From assembly GCF_004770265.1 (NCBI RefSeq), contig NZ_RQGQ01000014.1, positions 186,001-250,000 on the forward strand: DNA of 64,000 bases, given 5' to 3'. Positions 62,751 through 64,000 of the stretch are shown in pieces; the stretch's first letter is position 1, and each line of letters begins with the position of its first letter. This stretch comes from Leptospira congkakensis (GTDB lineage: Bacteria; Spirochaetota; Leptospiria; Leptospirales; Leptospiraceae). The translations under genes were made by a program, and so were the position numbers. The notes beneath the pieces are model-generated. The model searched no databases. It was given only the letters and a program-made list of their open reading frames with translations, and was not told the origin of the DNA.

Positions 62751-64000
62751 TATTATATGGTATTTTAATCAGCCAGTGGAATAGTTCGTTTTTACCATAA
62801 TCTTCCAACTTGAAACGATTTTCAGTAAGAGTTGTTTTAATATTTATTGCTCCAAAACCGAGATGGAAGTCCTTGTCTACAAACTGAGTAGGTGAAATTA
62901 GCTCTATAGTTGCGCAGTCTGGTAAGTAAGAAAGTTTCCAAGATGAAATTCCTATACCATATTTTATATCATTATTTGCCATCTCTCGTATAATTTTTAC
63001 TATAGATTCTAATTGTTGGAAATCTAAGTTAGCTGATTGAGCGAGAGCAGAAATTTTTTCTATTCGTGTCCCCTTGGCAGTTGATTCGTATTTTCTAAGG
63101 ATTACTAAATGAATTCCATCGATTAAATTTTCTCTCAGAGATTTTAAATCATGAAATGAATTCAACTTTTCTCGAATTCCAGACGAGATTCTTTTAATGA
63201 GCTGGAGTAAGTTATCTGCCTGTGAAATATTAATATCACCGCTTTCTTTGAAAGATTCAATCCTTAATCTTAAGAAGGTTAAGTCTGCACTTGTTTCATC
63301 ATGGATATCAGAGAAAGTTTTTTGACGTTCCTTTTCGATAGAGATTTCCTTTTCATATGTATGTCTAATTTTTTCGTGCACCATTGTTACTTGTAAAATC
63401 GAATTTTGAATAATGACGTTTTCTAGTTTGTTTGCTATGAAACTTGTAATGAAAATCGAATATGCAATTGAGGTTACGGGCACTAAAGGAGTTTGGAATT
63501 GAAAGTACCATTCTAGAAATGTTTCGAAATAAATGGAGAACGCCAGTATGATGATTAAGATTAATAGAGTGCCTGCACGATTTTTGTAAAAAATTTTGAT
63601 TAAACTCAAAAAAGAAATTTCTCTGTTCCGTTGACTTCTGTTTCGAATATCTCTCCCAATTATTTTTATCATGACAGATAGGTAGAATAATAATTGAGGA
63701 GTTTCCCAAACAACTAAAACCTGATTTAGATTTGGGAACTTCTCAAAGGCAAACAAAGTGAGACAGCAAGATAAGATTACGATGGCGGTGTTAAATTTTG
63801 AAATCCAAGATAATTTTCGGATCAGATAATAATCGTGAAAGTAAATAAGAAAGAGAAAAGATAGGTATAATGAAACGGTTCCAATTTGCGGTATTTTCTC
63901 TTTAAAATAAAAATCATTTGCAGCATAATCTCCCAAAGAGAATGTAAAAATTGAATATGTGATTTGGAATAATCCAAAGAAAAATACGCTCTTGTACTTC
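62743..64000 (-). CDS. Sensor histidine kinase, HisKA_3-like, N terminus cut by window edge
   Basis: The frame stays open to 64000, so at least 418 residues are seen and the true start lies outside; a TTG at 63936 is an internal codon. The N-terminal part has several membrane helices (VSLYLSFLFLIYFHDYYLI; TLLILIIILAFSIYF), like 7TMR-type receptors. A coiled coil leads to FSDIHDETSADLTFLRLR, the HDE of NarL-type HisKA_3 kinases with the phosphorylatable His. The ATP domain shows IREMANNDIKYG and LGFGAINIKTTLTE but no DxGxG box, so ATP binding is atypical. No response regulator is in view. Confidence 0.75.
   Translation of the reverse strand, partial: KYKSVFFFGLFQITYSIFTFSLGDYAANDFYFKEKIPQIGTVSLYLSFLFLIYFHDYYLIRKLSWISKFNTAIVILSCCLTLFAFEKFPNLNQVLVVWETPQLLFYLSVMIKIIGRDIRNRSQRNREISFLSLIKIFYKNRAGTLLILIIILAFSIYFETFLEWYFQFQTPLVPVTSIAYSIFITSFIANKLENVIIQNSILQVTMVHEKIRHTYEKEISIEKERQKTFSDIHDETSADLTFLRLRIESFKESGDINISQADNLLQLIKRISSGIREKLNSFHDLKSLRENLIDGIHLVILRKYESTAKGTRIEKISALAQSANLDFQQLESIVKIIREMANNDIKYGIGISSWKLSYLPDCATIELISPTQFVDKDFHLGFGAINIKTTLTENRFKLEDYGKNELFHWLIKIPYNIN

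Noticed and set aside
1..64000. CRISPR arrays, tRNA or rRNA genes, insertion sequences
   Set aside because: No regularly spaced identical repeats, no cloverleaf-like sequence and no transposase-like protein or terminal inverted repeats were found by reading.

Overview
The window looks like Leptospira DNA, most likely from a saprophytic species. The support is low GC, dense same-strand gene strings, many lipoproteins with relaxed lipoboxes, a futalosine-pathway mqnD, and a Bacteroides-aerotolerance (bat) operon whose batB and batC are fused, as described for L. biflexa. A parA-parB-rep module sits beside asd, pyk, acn and htpG. From memory, asd and htpG lie on the small chromosome (chromosome II) of L. 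interrogans, so I infer that this window spans the replication/partition locus of chromosome II rather than a plasmid. Species and replicon are inferences; no search was run.

Layout. 1-2058 (+): end of a zinc-peptidase-like gene, a low-molecular-weight tyrosine phosphatase and a type II NADH dehydrogenase; two small secreted proteins follow on the minus strand. 2816-16509 (+): one long, tightly packed string made of a hydrolase, a hot-dog thioesterase, a MORN-type lipoprotein, MoxR, a DUF58 protein, a membrane protein, BatA, BatB-BatC, BatD, HtpG and a histidine kinase with a cytoplasmic solute-binding-like sensor. 16499-19378: a helical-repeat protein, a polytopic membrane protein and MqnD. 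19364-24735 (-): parA, parB, a 341-bp intergenic region, rep, then a discoidin/tail-fibre-like repeat protein. 24938-28243 (+): a degenerate NtrC-like regulator and proteins of unknown function. 28308-29112 holds no gene I can recognise. 29113-38327 (+): zinc ribbon, MBOAT acyltransferase and SGNH partner, asd, a large unknown protein, pyk, an Omp85-type barrel. 38384-39121 (-): pirin. 39229-47939 (+): chemoreceptor, exported caspase-like protein, three tandem kelch lipoproteins, an unknown. 47929-55152 (-): MazG-like protein, a second SGNH/MBOAT pair, and membrane and glycosyltransferase genes, probably for surface glycans. 55216-62750 (+): queA, barrel-like protein, CsgG/FlgO-like lipoprotein, aconitase, J-domain-like protein, methyltransferase, pnuC. 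The right edge cuts a minus-strand sensor kinase.

The most interesting region is 21925-24913. The order parA, parB, intergenic region, rep, on one strand, copies the logic of alphaproteobacterial repABC replicons. The intergenic region carries an opposing promoter (TTGACA, 17 bp, AATTAT) followed about 37 bp after its -10 by a strong intrinsic terminator. That is the layout of a small antisense RNA controlling the initiator. Two copies of the palindrome TGTCGGACATCCGACA lie upstream of parA and a variant lies in the intergenic region. The linker-coding part of rep holds a C-free, AT-rich 32-mer beside four GGG(G)T/ACCC(C)-type dyads, a possible origin inside the initiator gene. All of this is read from sequence and needs experimental test.
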